Source: DASCNA01 sp036011305 (GTDB lineage: Bacteria > Verrucomicrobiota > Lentisphaeria > Victivallales > GWF2-38-69). Taken from it: a stretch of DNA of 64,000 nt. This document shows positions 53,303 through 62,789 of this stretch, in pieces (position 1 is the first letter of the stretch; each line of letters begins with the position of its first letter). The stretch is taken from the NCBI GenBank assembly GCA_036011305.1, contig DASCNA010000145.1:1-64000 (forward strand). Reading direction: 5' to 3'. The position numbers and the translations under genes were made by a program. The notes beneath the pieces are model-generated. The model worked only from the letters and a program-made list of their open reading frames with translations. It was not told the origin of the DNA and ran no database searches.

Positions 53303-54108
53303 ATATTTTTTAAATCATCAGCTAAGGATTGAAATGATAAGTCATTGAAAGATAAAGAGTTTATATTAACATTACTTTTATAATTTATTTGGTTTAATGC
53401 TGTTTTTAATGCTTCTTTGGCTACTTTGGCAGACACAGGGTAGACTATGCCAATTACATGAGCATGATAACCATGTTGTATTAATTTATCTGCTATCATA
53501 CGCGATTGATTAATTTCACCTGGGGCATCAAAAATCAAAAAAACATTTTTAATATGCGGATATTTCTTAAGAATTCTTTCAACATGAGAAAATTTGTTAT
53601 AGCCGTTTTCTCTTGTGTGTCCTAAAGTATCAAACAGAAGATTTCTGGCTTCTATTAAACTGTGATTAGCTTTCATCACTTTTTCAATATACTCTGGATA
53701 ATCAATAGAAATCGTGTAGGAGATATCTGTATGAAACAGATCTAAAAGAATTTGACCGGCAGAAGATATTACCACCTGTTTTGATAAAATTTCCTTCAAC
53801 TTAATTGCTTCTGTATTTAATATATCAATATTTTCAATTGGTTCATTAGGGTATGACTGATTGTACTTTTGAATTTTTTCTAGTGCTGATATACCTGAAT
53901 TTTTTTGGATAACGCTATACAGTTTTTCGATAAAAGATGAGTTTCTATTTGGATAAGCTTTCATAACTACGGCTGCCAGAGAGGCATTAACCATAGGCAT
54001 AAAATCACGTAGAATACCATTGAGCATTGTGAATAAAACCGTATCTGATTGAGTCCTCAAAACAGCTTCATCTGTATCTCTTTTAGATAGATTTTGTTTG
54101 TAAATCAT
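53239..54108 (-). CDS. Possible zeta-toxin-like / P-loop-kinase-related protein without a clear P-loop
   Basis: A 289-residue cytoplasmic protein that I do not firmly recognise. The middle contains KQVVISSAGQ, YTISIDYPEYIEKVMKANHS, EARNLLFDTLGHTRENG and RMIADKLIQHGYHAHVIGIV. Their order resembles zeta-toxin/UDP-GlcNAc-kinase folds, but the glycine-rich GKT loop is not seen, so kinase activity is doubtful. It starts at the ATG at 54108 (GGGTGA 5 bases upstream), 13 bases after the ABC membrane-domain gene, and is probably co-transcribed with it. A decayed copy of its 3' end lies at 51393. Other explanations include a degenerate nucleoside-triphosphatase. Confidence 0.45.
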   Translation of the reverse strand: MIYKQNLSKRDTDEAVLRTQSDTVLFTMLNGILRDFMPMVNASLAAVVMKAYPNRNSSFIEKLYSVIQKNSGISALEKIQKYNQSYPNEPIENIDILNTEAIKLKEILSKQVVISSAGQILLDLFHTDISYTISIDYPEYIEKVMKANHSLIEARNLLFDTLGHTRENGYNKFSHVERILKKYPHIKNVFLIFDAPGEINQSRMIADKLIQHGYHAHVIGIVYPVSAKVAKEALKTALNQINYKSNVNINSLSFNDLSFQSLADDLKNMGADYVLSGTSNLQKLSNLIK

Positions 54109-54121
54109 AGTTTTCACCCAT

Positions 54122-54964
54122 TTACTCTACTAATCTTTTTGATATTTCTTTCAGTCTTATTAGCTGTTGAATATAAAGTGGAAAAGTCACCACTTTTTCA
54201 ATGTATTCAAAAACATACATTAAGACAGAAAATACAAGGCCGTATTTTAATACTCCGCTTTTAATGACTGTAATTGGAGCGTAAATGAATAAGGCGATGA
54301 CGCCTATCCATATAAGTAAATAATTTACAGTTTCTAAATCAGAAAGTTTAATATTCCATTTCATTAATGACTTATAATAATTCCTAACAATACCAATATT
54401 TCTCTTTTCCAGTATTTCTACTTGTTTTTCAAGTTGATTGTTATAGTTCTTATTAAATCTATAATTTAATTTTCCACTTGAAGCATATATGATAAAAATG
54501 AGCAGTAAAATACCTATGCAGGCATAAAAAACATTAATATTCAAAGTCGATATTATAACTATTATACCGATCAGAGAAACAATTGCATCAATAACTTCCG
54601 GCATGGAATTTTCTAAAAATTCAACAAATTCTGTGAGTAAACTTGATCGAGCTGAAATTTTGGAAATAGAACTCCCTTTTTTCTGTTCGTTTTCCACCAT
54701 TTCAGGAGAAATCAGACAGTAAATACCAGAATAAATTCTGGTGTCGTAAAATCTTCTGGCACTGCCTACAGTTAACGATAATACACCCAAGACAGCCAAA
54801 TAAATAATACCGTTATATTTATTTTCAAGTAAATCATTGATAGCTAAACCAATGAAAAGAGGAAACAGAACACTTAATAACGATTCAAGAACTACAATAG
54901 CAAAAGTAAAAGAGATTCGCCATTTAAATCTAATGATCAGGTTTCTTATAGATATATTATGCAT
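54122..54964 (-). CDS. ABC-transporter-like six-helix membrane domain without ATPase
   Basis: A 280-residue membrane protein that looks like the six-helix half of an ABC exporter. It opens IRNLIIRFKWRISFTFAIVV and has paired helices around residues 20-40, 50-72, 125-165 and 215-265. The long intracellular segments between them are rich in charged residues (YNNQLEKQVEILEKRN). No Walker A, signature or Walker B sequence occurs in it or in the adjacent genes. Such stand-alone ABC membrane domains are known as a family of unclear function. It forms a unit with the zeta-like gene 13 bases downstream. Confidence 0.75.
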   Translation of the reverse strand: MHNISIRNLIIRFKWRISFTFAIVVLESLLSVLFPLFIGLAINDLLENKYNGIIYLAVLGVLSLTVGSARRFYDTRIYSGIYCLISPEMVENEQKKGSSISKISARSSLLTEFVEFLENSMPEVIDAIVSLIGIIVIISTLNINVFYACIGILLLIFIIYASSGKLNYRFNKNYNNQLEKQVEILEKRNIGIVRNYYKSLMKWNIKLSDLETVNYLLIWIGVIALFIYAPITVIKSGVLKYGLVFSVLMYVFEYIEKVVTFPLYIQQLIRLKEISKRLVE

Positions 54965-55094
54965 ATTTAATTCTTCAAACGAATAGGTAACTTTGATTTA
55001 TGTTTTAAATTTAAGTTAACAACTGATATTTACACATAAATTTTACAATTTTGTATAAGAATTTATTTATTGCATAGTTATTTTTTCCATTTTA

Positions 55095-55886
55095 TTATAA
55101 ACATATCTTCAAGGGAACTTGTTTTTCAGTTCTTAGTTTTTCCAAATCCTCTCGAAGTTCTATCCAGTATGGATGCTGTGGCAAGAATGCAGCAGCTTCA
55201 ATCCTTTCTTTTAATTCAGGAAAATGTGATTGCAAAATAGCTTGGGTATTTAGCCAATTTAAATCTGAATGCCCAATCATGCTGAGGCTGTAAATCCATA
55301 TTGCATTAGAGTGTGGTGTCAGAATGTTGATAAGAGATTTAATATCGGTGATATAAGGAAAAACCGGGCAGATCATAGCATAAGTATCAATACCTGCTTC
55401 TTTTAATTTACTAAGGGCTGTAAGTCTGGCATTATTGCAGATCGTATTGCCCTCAAAAATGGGGCGTGTTTCTTCATTGAAAGCAAAAGAAATACCGACT
55501 GAAGCGTTTTTCATTTTTTTTAACAAGTCTATGTCGCGAACAATTAAATCCGACTTAGTAAGTATTGTTACAGAAAATCCTTTTTCCAAAAGCAATTCCA
55601 GTACACGACGGGTTTGATTGTATGTTATCTCTGATTGTTGATATGAATCTGCATTCCAACCGATATATATATTTTGTGGTGGAATTTCTGCAAGTTCATG
55701 GTTCAGTTGTTCTACTATATCACGGTGTATTTGGATTTCATTAGACCAGTCAGTCTCAGCCTGGTTCAATGCATAACAGTAGTGACAGTTGTGCGTACAA
55801 CCTATATAAGGGTCTAATTGAAATTCAAAATCTTCAAGAGTGCAGGGTGTTAATAAGGGACGATGTGAGCATATTGATACTTTCAT
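55095..55886 (-). CDS. Radical SAM protein (SPL/Rv2578c-type)
   Basis: A 263-residue protein with the radical-SAM cluster motif CTHNCHYCYA (Cys-x3-Cys-x2-Cys) at about residue 30. The partial TIM barrel has GISFAFNEETRPIFEG and AGIDTYAMICPVFPYITD. It resembles the spore-photoproduct-lyase-like group of elongated but non-lyase proteins with MKVSICSHRPLLTPCTL-type starts. The reaction is unknown; a radical step on DNA, RNA or a small molecule is possible. The start at 55886 has AAGGAGTTAAG immediately upstream. It stands alone between the ABC-like and cupin genes. Confidence 0.82.
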   Translation of the reverse strand: MKVSICSHRPLLTPCTLEDFEFQLDPYIGCTHNCHYCYALNQAETDWSNEIQIHRDIVEQLNHELAEIPPQNIYIGWNADSYQQSEITYNQTRRVLELLLEKGFSVTILTKSDLIVRDIDLLKKMKNASVGISFAFNEETRPIFEGNTICNNARLTALSKLKEAGIDTYAMICPVFPYITDIKSLINILTPHSNAIWIYSLSMIGHSDLNWLNTQAILQSHFPELKERIEAAAFLPQHPYWIELREDLEKLRTEKQVPLKICL

Positions 55887-55955
55887 AAACTTAACTCCTT
55901 TTTCAACAGTGGATATATGAAACATTATATTGAAATTATTAGCTGGCTAATTTCA

Positions 55956-56414
55956 TTAATCCGGTTCTGATTTCCAATCTTTTAATTCACTTCTAATATT
56001 AAATGCTTTGTTTAGATTTTTAATTAAAACTGTGCCTTCATCAGGATATGTAACAATATCACTTTCATCTTTTGTCCCAATGTCCAAAATTTCTAAAACA
56101 GCTTTACTGTCATTGATAAATTGATGTGCTATGTTTTCACCCGCAGGTTTAGATAGAAAATCGCCTTGTTTAATTTCATATTCTTTATTGTTTAGCCGAA
56201 GTTTTCCTGTTCCCTTTAAAATTATGAAAAATTCCTCCATGGTGGAATGGCTATGATATTTAGTGCTTTTTGCTCCAGGTTTTACTAAGTCGATATTTAT
56301 GTTCAGTTTTTTAGTTCCTGCTAATTTGCCTAGAAGTTTTGTCTGCAGATCAGATTCAAAGTCTGGATCAATAAATTCATCTGCTATATTGTCGATATTA
56401 TTGATTTTATGCAT
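55956..56414 (-). CDS. Cupin-domain protein
   Basis: A 152-residue single-cupin protein. The metal-binding strand pair is seen as KYHSHSTMEEFFIILKGTGKLRLN (His, His, Glu) and KPAGENIAHQFINDS (His). Such small cupins bind a metal and act as isomerases, epimerases, dioxygenases or sensors. No partner is evident. It follows the nucleotidyltransferase gene on the same strand by 31 bases and may share a transcript. The specific role is unknown. Confidence 0.8.
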   Translation of the reverse strand: MHKINNIDNIADEFIDPDFESDLQTKLLGKLAGTKKLNINIDLVKPGAKSTKYHSHSTMEEFFIILKGTGKLRLNNKEYEIKQGDFLSKPAGENIAHQFINDSKAVLEILDIGTKDESDIVTYPDEGTVLIKNLNKAFNIRSELKDWKSEPD

Positions 56415-56445
56415 ATAAATGTTTACCTATTAGTGACTCCTGTCA

Positions 56446-57015
56446 TTAACTTGTTAGATACTTTAAACCATATTTATCATAATCAATATTTATATTTTTC
56501 AGATTAAACATGTTTTCTAATAAACTTATGTTTCTTAAATCTTTATTCCTCAATTTCATTTCTGGGAATATTTGATTCAAAAGTTTTGTAAGTATTAGTT
56601 GTCCTAATGGAGAGATTAATAACAATTTTATTGAATTATGAAAATAAACGTTTGTTAACTGGAATGAATTTTCAGATAGACAAAAAGTCTTATTTCCATT
56701 TAGATCAACATAGGATATAAAATTTTTAAAATCTTCAAATTTTATAATATCCAGATACAACGAATCTTTAATAAAATACGTCTGGTGATATTTTTTATTT
56801 ACAATTTCAAATCCGTTATCTATTAATAATTTTTCGAGTTTATCATAATCACTTTTTCTGATGAATAAATCTATATCATCATGATTAACAAATTTTCGAT
56901 TACACAAAAAATCCAGAGCCCAACCTCCGGCGAGCCAAATAGGAATATTCTTTGAATTTAATAATTCAAATATTTGCATGATTAAATTTAATTGCTGTTC
57001 AGTTTTATTATCCAT
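56446..57015 (-). CDS. Nucleotidyltransferase of the lincosamide/aminoglycoside-adenylyltransferase type
   Basis: A 189-residue protein with IWLAGGWALDFLCNRKFVNH, then DDIDLFIRKSDYDKL. These supply the GGxxxD and DxD catalytic aspartates of the LinB/ANT(2'')-like group. LYLDIIKFEDF gives the third carboxylate region. It would attach AMP to a drug or cellular substrate; resistance is plausible but not shown. The start is the ATG at 57015, whose first base is the last of the GNAT stop codon (TGATG), so translation is coupled. It precedes the cupin gene. Confidence 0.78.
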   Translation of the reverse strand: MDNKTEQQLNLIMQIFELLNSKNIPIWLAGGWALDFLCNRKFVNHDDIDLFIRKSDYDKLEKLLIDNGFEIVNKKYHQTYFIKDSLYLDIIKFEDFKNFISYVDLNGNKTFCLSENSFQLTNVYFHNSIKLLLISPLGQLILTKLLNQIFPEMKLRNKDLRNISLLENMFNLKNINIDYDKYGLKYLTS

Positions 57016-57530
57016 CAAATCTTTTTATTTAATATCCAATTGCATGTTTCATTATTTTCTGATATCTGTTTGAATCCACATTTTCTTAATACTTTTTGTG
57101 AACCTAAATTAGTATTAAGAACTTCACTTGCCGTTATACTACAACACTCTTTTTTGGAAAATGCCCATTTAGTCAATACCGAAAGTGATTCACCAGCAAT
57201 TCCCTGACGGCGGTAATTTGGACTAACTCCATAACCTACTTCGGTTTCGCCATTCTCATCAGGGTACCCCTTAAAACCGAAAAATCCTAAAGCTGTTTTT
57301 GAGTTTTTATCTAATACAAGCCAATAAGTAAGCCAGGGATGATCATGTAAGCTGATCTTTCTCAATATTTTGACTTTTATGCCTATTGCTTTTAGAATTG
57401 GAGCATCCAATAAATCTTTTATTTCTGTACAGTCAAGATCTTTTTCTAATTCTGCAATTTTATTTGGAATGAACTCAAGTTGTTCTAAACTTAAGTTTAT
57501 TAATTGAAGTCTGTCTGTTTCTAATATCAT
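57015..57530 (-). CDS. GNAT-family acetyltransferase (RimJ/RimL-like)
   Basis: A 171-residue acetyltransferase. ETDRLQLINLSLEQLEFIP is the usual opening, and VGYGVSPNYRRQGIAGESLSVLTKWAF holds the acetyl-CoA loop (RRQGIA). EVLNTNLGSQKVLRKCGFKQ completes the fold as in RimJ/L-type enzymes. The acceptor may be a protein N-terminus, amino group or drug. It overlaps the nucleotidyltransferase gene by one base and is likely translated together with it. Confidence 0.88.
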   Translation of the reverse strand: MILETDRLQLINLSLEQLEFIPNKIAELEKDLDCTEIKDLLDAPILKAIGIKVKILRKISLHDHPWLTYWLVLDKNSKTALGFFGFKGYPDENGETEVGYGVSPNYRRQGIAGESLSVLTKWAFSKKECCSITASEVLNTNLGSQKVLRKCGFKQISENNETCNWILNKKI

Positions 57531-57561
57531 TTTACCTCTTTATGATACATGAAAATCTAGT

Positions 57562-58032
57562 TTATTCATGACATTGTTGTGCAGCCATTGCAAATATGCC
57601 TGTTGTTTTTACTGATGATTTTAAAGTTAATGTCCATTTGCCTTTTATCGGTTTTTTAAATGACTTTTTGATAATGACTCGTTTGGATGATGTTACTGTT
57701 TTTGAATAAATGATTTTTCCGTCTGGATTTCTAACTTCATAAGTTAGTTCACCGGCTGTTATATTGGCATAAAAACCTGTTTGCAATGGAGTATTTCTTG
57801 TACTGTTAATTTCTGTAGAAGTATTGACCATACCATTATTTATTTTAGAGGGGCCCGATGTTGCAATTGCCTTAGCATTACATTCTGTAAAATTATTTGT
57901 TATAATTTTATTGATTTTTTGTTCCTGAGTAAGTTTTTTTGGAGCTGTTTGTTTCGTATCTGACTTTGAACAGCCAGTCAATATTCCAATTAATCCGCAG
58001 AGTATGATAGTAAAAACTGCTGTTTTTTTCAT
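57562..58032 (-). CDS. Hypothetical lipoprotein
   Basis: A 156-residue protein with a lipoprotein signal (KKTAVFTIILCGLIGILTGC) followed by SKSDTKQ. The mature part is a short Lys-rich linker and a beta-rich domain of about 100 residues with ITAGELTYEVRNPDGKIIYS and PIKGKWTLTLKSSVKTTG, perhaps a small immunoglobulin-like sandwich. No family is recognised. The region just upstream is AT-rich and holds no other gene. Confidence 0.68.
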   Translation of the reverse strand: MKKTAVFTIILCGLIGILTGCSKSDTKQTAPKKLTQEQKINKIITNNFTECNAKAIATSGPSKINNGMVNTSTEINSTRNTPLQTGFYANITAGELTYEVRNPDGKIIYSKTVTSSKRVIIKKSFKKPIKGKWTLTLKSSVKTTGIFAMAAQQCHE

Positions 58033-58190
58033 TTACTTCTTCTCCCGTTTTAGAAGTTTATAAAACCTTACACAAAAATAGTTTCTTTTCAAACATTTTA
58101 ATATTTTTTCCATATTCTCCTTGGTATAAAATATATCTATATTCTTGTAATGTTCATTCAATGAAGCTGATATAACTTACATGAAATATG

Positions 58191-59027
58191 TTAGTTTGTA
58201 CATAGAATGTTTTTCATAATCGTTTTCACTGCACTATATGTATTTTCTACAGCTAAAGTGAAAGAATCATGTTTTTTAATTGATTCAGATGGGTTTGTTT
58301 CATGTTCATAGACATAATTGCTGGCAGTCCTGATGACTGCAATTTTGTTAAATGAACATCTTTCAGCATCGGATAATCTTTTAAAAGCAGTCATCATGCC
58401 AGAATCTTCCATATCGCTTATGCAGAAACATCCTTTATTATCGGTCCATTCTTTTACCCAGTTTTCTGACCAGTCCGCTAACTTTTTACCATGCCAGAAA
58501 CAATCTGAAGTTAGATTGTCTCCCATAATAACGTTAATATCAGTTGATTCAGAAATTATTTTATAATTTTTCTCAACCAGTTCATTATTTAATGTAAAAA
58601 CTTCCGAACCTGTTAGCCATGGAAGTTTTTCTTTGTAGAATTTTTTATTTTTAGCAAGTTCACGTGGATCAATTTCAAAGCATAGATCATTTATAATATT
58701 ATTTACACACACAACAGTGCCCAGTGGACCTTTTTTAGGCAACAAACCTCCAATGCCAGCGATTATAATATTTGTATCAGTCAGGTCAATTTTTGGTGAA
58801 AGCCCAATTGCCATAATAGAACTTGACGCATTTGCTATGCCCATTCCTGTAATAATAAGACCTACACCATTATCGTTATAGTGAAGAGGAGAAAACGCTC
58901 CTGTAATCGCTAGTTGATTTGTCAGTTTTTCACGTTTGATAAAATATTCGTCTTCACCTGTGACATTATTTATATCTTCACTGCTGTAGGTTGTAATAAG
59001 AAGTATTTTAAGCTTAATTCTTTTCAT
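58191..59027 (-). CDS. NUP-family purine nucleoside permease/binding protein
   Basis: A 278-residue protein of the fungal/bacterial NUP family. Visible family blocks are ITGMGIANASSSIMAIGLSP, IIAGIGGLLPKKGPLGTVVC, GDNLTSDCFWHGKKLADWSENW and SDMEDSGMMTAF, and KIAVIRTASNYVY near the end. The fold resembles nucleoside phosphorylases. Members are described as nucleoside permeases or binding proteins, though catalysis cannot be ruled out. No clear signal peptide is seen. Its presence with two NCS2 permeases suggests purine scavenging. Confidence 0.8.
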   Translation of the reverse strand: MKRIKLKILLITTYSSEDINNVTGEDEYFIKREKLTNQLAITGAFSPLHYNDNGVGLIITGMGIANASSSIMAIGLSPKIDLTDTNIIIAGIGGLLPKKGPLGTVVCVNNIINDLCFEIDPRELAKNKKFYKEKLPWLTGSEVFTLNNELVEKNYKIISESTDINVIMGDNLTSDCFWHGKKLADWSENWVKEWTDNKGCFCISDMEDSGMMTAFKRLSDAERCSFNKIAVIRTASNYVYEHETNPSESIKKHDSFTLAVENTYSAVKTIMKNILCTN

Positions 59028-59245
59028 TGTAACTAATTCCTTATTTTTGGTATGCGACCGATATAAAATCCTTATTTATCCGGGCTGTTTTGCAGCCGCT
59101 AATAGTTTCAATATTATATTGATTTAATAATGTAATATTATATTCTGGAATAATAAACAAATGCTTAATGATATTGAAAGTAGAAAAATGGAAAATTTAA
59201 ATTATTGTTAGCTGTAGTAACGAATTATTTAACAGGAGAAATAAT

Positions 59246-60757
59246 ATGTCTACACCCAGGGAACTGAAGATTTTCATTAATGGCAAATGGCTTGAATCAA
59301 AGACATCAGATTTTGTTGATTGTTATGATCCATCTACTGGAGAGGTTATAGCTAAAGCTCCTCATTGTACAAAAAGTGAAGTTGATAATGCCGTAGAAGC
59401 TGCAAAAAATGCGTATGTAGAATGGTCTGAAACTCCTCCTCCTAAGCGTGTGCAGGTTCTTTTTAAGATGAAAGAACTTGTTGTAAAGCACAGAGATGAA
59501 CTCGTCAAAATTCTTGCAACAGAAAATGGTAAATGTTTGGAAGAAGCTCTAGGTGATGTATTAAAGGCAGAGGAGGTTATCGATTTTGCATGTGGCATAC
59601 CCCAACTCCTGAAAGGTGATGCTCTTTTTAATTGTTCTGCCGAATATGACACCGTTCAGTATAAAGAGCCTGTAGGTGTATTTGCAGGTTTATGTCCATG
59701 GAATTTTCCTGCGATGATACCACATGGATGGATGATTCCAATCTGCATAGCTACAGGTAATACTTTTATCTTAAAACCAGCAATAGAAGTACCTCAGACA
59801 TCAATAAAATTTATGGAGTTATGGGCTGAAGCAGGAGTTCCCAATGGTGTTATAAACATGATAACAGTAAGTCATGTTGAAGCTGAATATCTTGTAAAAC
59901 ATAAAGATGTAAATGGTATAACTTTTGTCGGTTCCACTTCTGTAGGGAAGCATGTTTATGCCACTGCTGCTGAAGCCGGTAAAAGAGTTCAGGCATTGTG
60001 CGAAGCTAAAAATCATGCTTTAGTACTAAAAGACTGTAATCTCGATATGACAGTAAAAGGAATTGTCAATGCTACATATGGATGTGCCGGTGAAAGATGT
60101 ATGGCACTACCTGTTGTTGTCGTTGAAGATTCAATAGCTGATCAGCTTGTAGAAAAATTAAAAGCTTATGCTGAACAGATTAAGATTGGTCCAGCTTATG
60201 AAAAGAATTCTAAATTAGGTCCTTTGATTAATAAAAAACATCTTGAATTTGTTACTAAATGGATTGAGAAAGGTGTTAAAGAAGGTGCTGATTTGATACT
60301 TGACGGGAGAGACACAAAAGTAGAAGGTGCTGAAAATGGATACTATATTGGACCTTCAATATTTGATAATGTAAAACCTGGAATTAGTATTGGTGACAGA
60401 GAAGTATTCGGTCCTGTTACTTGTATTAAACGCGTGAAAGACTTTGAAGAAGGGGTGAAAGTTATGAACGACAATCCTTTCGCCAATGGATCTGCTATCT
60501 ATACTCAGAGCGGGTACTATGCACGTGAATTTTCTAAACGGACACATGGTGGAATGGTGGGTATTAATGTCGGCATTCCTGTGCCTGTAAGCATATTCGG
60601 TTTTACTGGACACAAAAACTCATTTTTTGGTGATCTTCACGTTATGGGAACAGATGGAGTAAGGTTTTATACCCAACTTAAATCTGTTACTTCACACTGG
60701 TTTGAAGAGGGTACCGACAGAGAAATCGATACCTGGGACGGGATGCTGAATAAGTAA
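59246..60757 (+). CDS. mmsA: Methylmalonate-semialdehyde dehydrogenase (CoA-acylating), IolA/MmsA type
   Basis: A 503-residue aldehyde dehydrogenase. KEPVGVFAGLCPWNFPAMIP, GNTFILKPAIEVPQTS, FVGSTSVGKHVY and the catalytic cysteine in YGCAGERCMAL are intact. GINVGIPVPVSIFGFTG and SFFGDLHVMGTDGVRFYTQ are characteristic of the CoA-acylating MMSDH group. It turns malonate- or methylmalonate-semialdehyde and CoA into acetyl- or propionyl-CoA with NAD. In Bacillus IolA does this at the end of inositol breakdown, which links it loosely to the IolD-like gene 22 kb away. GGAGAA precedes the ATG. Confidence 0.9.
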   Translation: MSTPRELKIFINGKWLESKTSDFVDCYDPSTGEVIAKAPHCTKSEVDNAVEAAKNAYVEWSETPPPKRVQVLFKMKELVVKHRDELVKILATENGKCLEEALGDVLKAEEVIDFACGIPQLLKGDALFNCSAEYDTVQYKEPVGVFAGLCPWNFPAMIPHGWMIPICIATGNTFILKPAIEVPQTSIKFMELWAEAGVPNGVINMITVSHVEAEYLVKHKDVNGITFVGSTSVGKHVYATAAEAGKRVQALCEAKNHALVLKDCNLDMTVKGIVNATYGCAGERCMALPVVVVEDSIADQLVEKLKAYAEQIKIGPAYEKNSKLGPLINKKHLEFVTKWIEKGVKEGADLILDGRDTKVEGAENGYYIGPSIFDNVKPGISIGDREVFGPVTCIKRVKDFEEGVKVMNDNPFANGSAIYTQSGYYAREFSKRTHGGMVGINVGIPVPVSIFGFTGHKNSFFGDLHVMGTDGVRFYTQLKSVTSHWFEEGTDREIDTWDGMLNK

Positions 60758-60780
60758 TTGTTAATAATAAGTAAAAGAAA

Positions 60781-60803
60781 AGGCGGTTTCATTGAAACCG
60801 CCT
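60781..60803. terminator. Bidirectional terminator after mmsA
   Basis: A perfect 10-bp stem AGGCGGTTTC, 3-base loop, GAAACCGCCT. A/T-rich sequence on both sides (AAGTAAAAGAAA before, TAATTAATAATT after) suits termination of mmsA and of the converging permease. It is the strongest terminator in the window. Confidence 0.85.
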
Positions 60804-60831
60804 AATTAATAATTAATAATTAATAATTATA

Positions 60832-62418
60832 TTAGTGGTGTGTAGCTTCTTTTATGTTTTTTTGAAATGAAAGTGCTAAGAACAGAATGCCGAGAACTAA
60901 ATAACCAATAGTTATATGGTAGCACATTGTTCTTTCTACTACAGGTAACAACCATGGTAGATACATTATTCCGTTCAAGTTTACCGACTGAACAATCCCA
61001 AAGAAAGAGAAACCAGCTAGTATAAATAGATATATTGAAGATTTTTTCAGATTTCTGTCTATTAATTCTGCAACGAGACCTCCCCAGAGCATACCTGTCA
61101 AAATAAATCCATTTATCAGAGCAGCTAATACAAGAATATTTGGATAAGTTTCAGTTACTGCAGTACTCATTTGCAATAGCTTAGGAAAAGCGATATATGC
61201 TCCACCTGTAAGTGATATAAGCATAGGTTTCATTGCAGATGGGAACATCGCAAAAGCAGAAGCAACATAATGTCTCTTAGGTACTGCAGAGAAACCCTGG
61301 GCAATAATTTCAATTCCTACAAATATTAAGATAGGAGCAAAAATTGCAGTTGGGATGAGTTCGATTATATAGGAAACTATACCTGTAAATCCGCAAACGG
61401 CCATAAAAATAGCTATATATAAAGTATATCCCATTTTAGATCCCATGGCTTTGTACGCAGGCTGACCGGCATAAGCTGTAGTTTGAGTTATACTACCGCA
61501 GAAAGCACCTATTAAAGTAGTAATTCCATCAAGCAGTAAAATATTTTTAGGCCTATATGGGTCACCTACATCGACTGCGCTGACAGTAACATTGATATCA
61601 CCAATTGTAACAAGTATTGCAAAAGGTATAATTGCAGGAAGCAGCGGCCATATAAGATAAAAACCGTCAAACATGCCCAGAGTTGGTGTAGGAAAGCTAA
61701 ATGCAAGCTTGGCTGCAGGCGCTGTATAGTTAGTAGTAAGTATTCCGGAAAGACCTAGGATATGATAAATTAGAGCACAGCCTAAAACTCCTATAAGAAG
61801 GCCTGGCAGTTTTTTAGGGAATGGAATTCTTGCTATAAGTATATAAAGAACGAATCCTAAAGAGATAATACCTACAAGTGGTAAAGCAAATATTTCTGTC
61901 AAAGCAAATATACCTATCATTACACCTATTCCTGCAAGTGACCCTAGAAGTCCGGCCATAGGTACAATTCTGGAAATAGCATTAGCAAACGGTGTAGCAC
62001 AAATTTTAAAAAGTCCTATTATTCCTACTGAAGCCATACCTGCCTGCCAAGCTAAAATAGCAGCAGAGTGTGGATCTATGCCGTTCTGCTTTAGTGTAAC
62101 GAAAAGCGGACCTACAACTATGAGGGGCAAAGTTATGGTAGTAGGGGCATCCAGCCCATAAGGCATTGCCGTGATATCAGTTCTTCCTGTCTTTTTCGCA
62201 ATTCTTATGGCAATGATAGTCATTATCAGATTGCCAAGGAAAATAATAAGAACTATTCCAGGATAGATGTTATAAAAAATAACTTCTCTTGGAAACTTAA
62301 ATATCATCAGCATGACTGTTGCAAGAGAAAGGTTTGCCATATTATCGGAGACTAAACCTAAAAATCCATTAATGTCTCCATATGCAAATAAACCTGATTT
62401 TTTCGCTTTTACATTCAT
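60832..62418 (-). CDS. NCS2/AzgA-like putative nucleobase or anion permease
   Basis: A 528-residue, 12-14-helix permease of the COG2252-like xanthine/uracil branch. It has GDINGFLGLVSDNMANLSLA at the start, TDITAMPYGLDAPTTITLPL, and VTIGDINVTVSAVDVGDPYR...GITTLIGAFCGS near the middle. It lacks the QN-x-G-x4-T signature of the NAT subgroup seen in the gene at 2709. Likely substrates are nucleobases or a related small anion. It converges with mmsA and shares its terminator. Confidence 0.72.
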   Translation of the reverse strand: MNVKAKKSGLFAYGDINGFLGLVSDNMANLSLATVMLMIFKFPREVIFYNIYPGIVLIIFLGNLIMTIIAIRIAKKTGRTDITAMPYGLDAPTTITLPLIVVGPLFVTLKQNGIDPHSAAILAWQAGMASVGIIGLFKICATPFANAISRIVPMAGLLGSLAGIGVMIGIFALTEIFALPLVGIISLGFVLYILIARIPFPKKLPGLLIGVLGCALIYHILGLSGILTTNYTAPAAKLAFSFPTPTLGMFDGFYLIWPLLPAIIPFAILVTIGDINVTVSAVDVGDPYRPKNILLLDGITTLIGAFCGSITQTTAYAGQPAYKAMGSKMGYTLYIAIFMAVCGFTGIVSYIIELIPTAIFAPILIFVGIEIIAQGFSAVPKRHYVASAFAMFPSAMKPMLISLTGGAYIAFPKLLQMSTAVTETYPNILVLAALINGFILTGMLWGGLVAELIDRNLKKSSIYLFILAGFSFFGIVQSVNLNGIMYLPWLLPVVERTMCYHITIGYLVLGILFLALSFQKNIKEATHH

Positions 62419-62789
62419 ATATTTTATTTCTCCCTTTCGTTATTTGATTCCTATAAAAGTATAGTATTTAATTTAAAAAATTAGAAAATATTGAGGGTAA
62501 ATCTAAGATGTAGTTATATCTGAAAATTGAAAAAATATCAACAATATATTTTGTAATAAATTACTAAATAAAAGGCATAAACTTTAATATTTATTTAAAG
62601 TTTATGCCGTTAAGTTAAAATAATAAGCATATGATTTTTTACTTATCTTATTTTCTTGCAAATTTTATTCTTGCATATATGTGTCAGTTATTTTAGATAT
62701 CGTATGTAAGTGAATTTTATATAATTCAATCAAGAGACTTTTTATATGAATCGCAAATCAATAGTTCAAAATCCTAAGTTTTTTATATA
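62419..62789. other. Intergenic region holding a minus-strand terminator
   Basis: About 370 bases without a gene. At 62574-62608 there is a perfect 14-bp hairpin (GGCATAAACTTTAA, 7-base loop, TTAAAGTTTATGCC). On the minus strand it is followed by TTTTATTTAGT, so it ends the DUF975 transcript. The stretch next to the permease start should hold its promoter. The rest is low-complexity AT sequence. Confidence 0.65.
62574..62608 (-). terminator. Intrinsic terminator downstream of the DUF975 gene
   Basis: A perfect 14-bp stem with a 7-base loop and a T-rich tail in the minus direction. It begins about 180 bases after the DUF975 stop codon. Confidence 0.75.
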
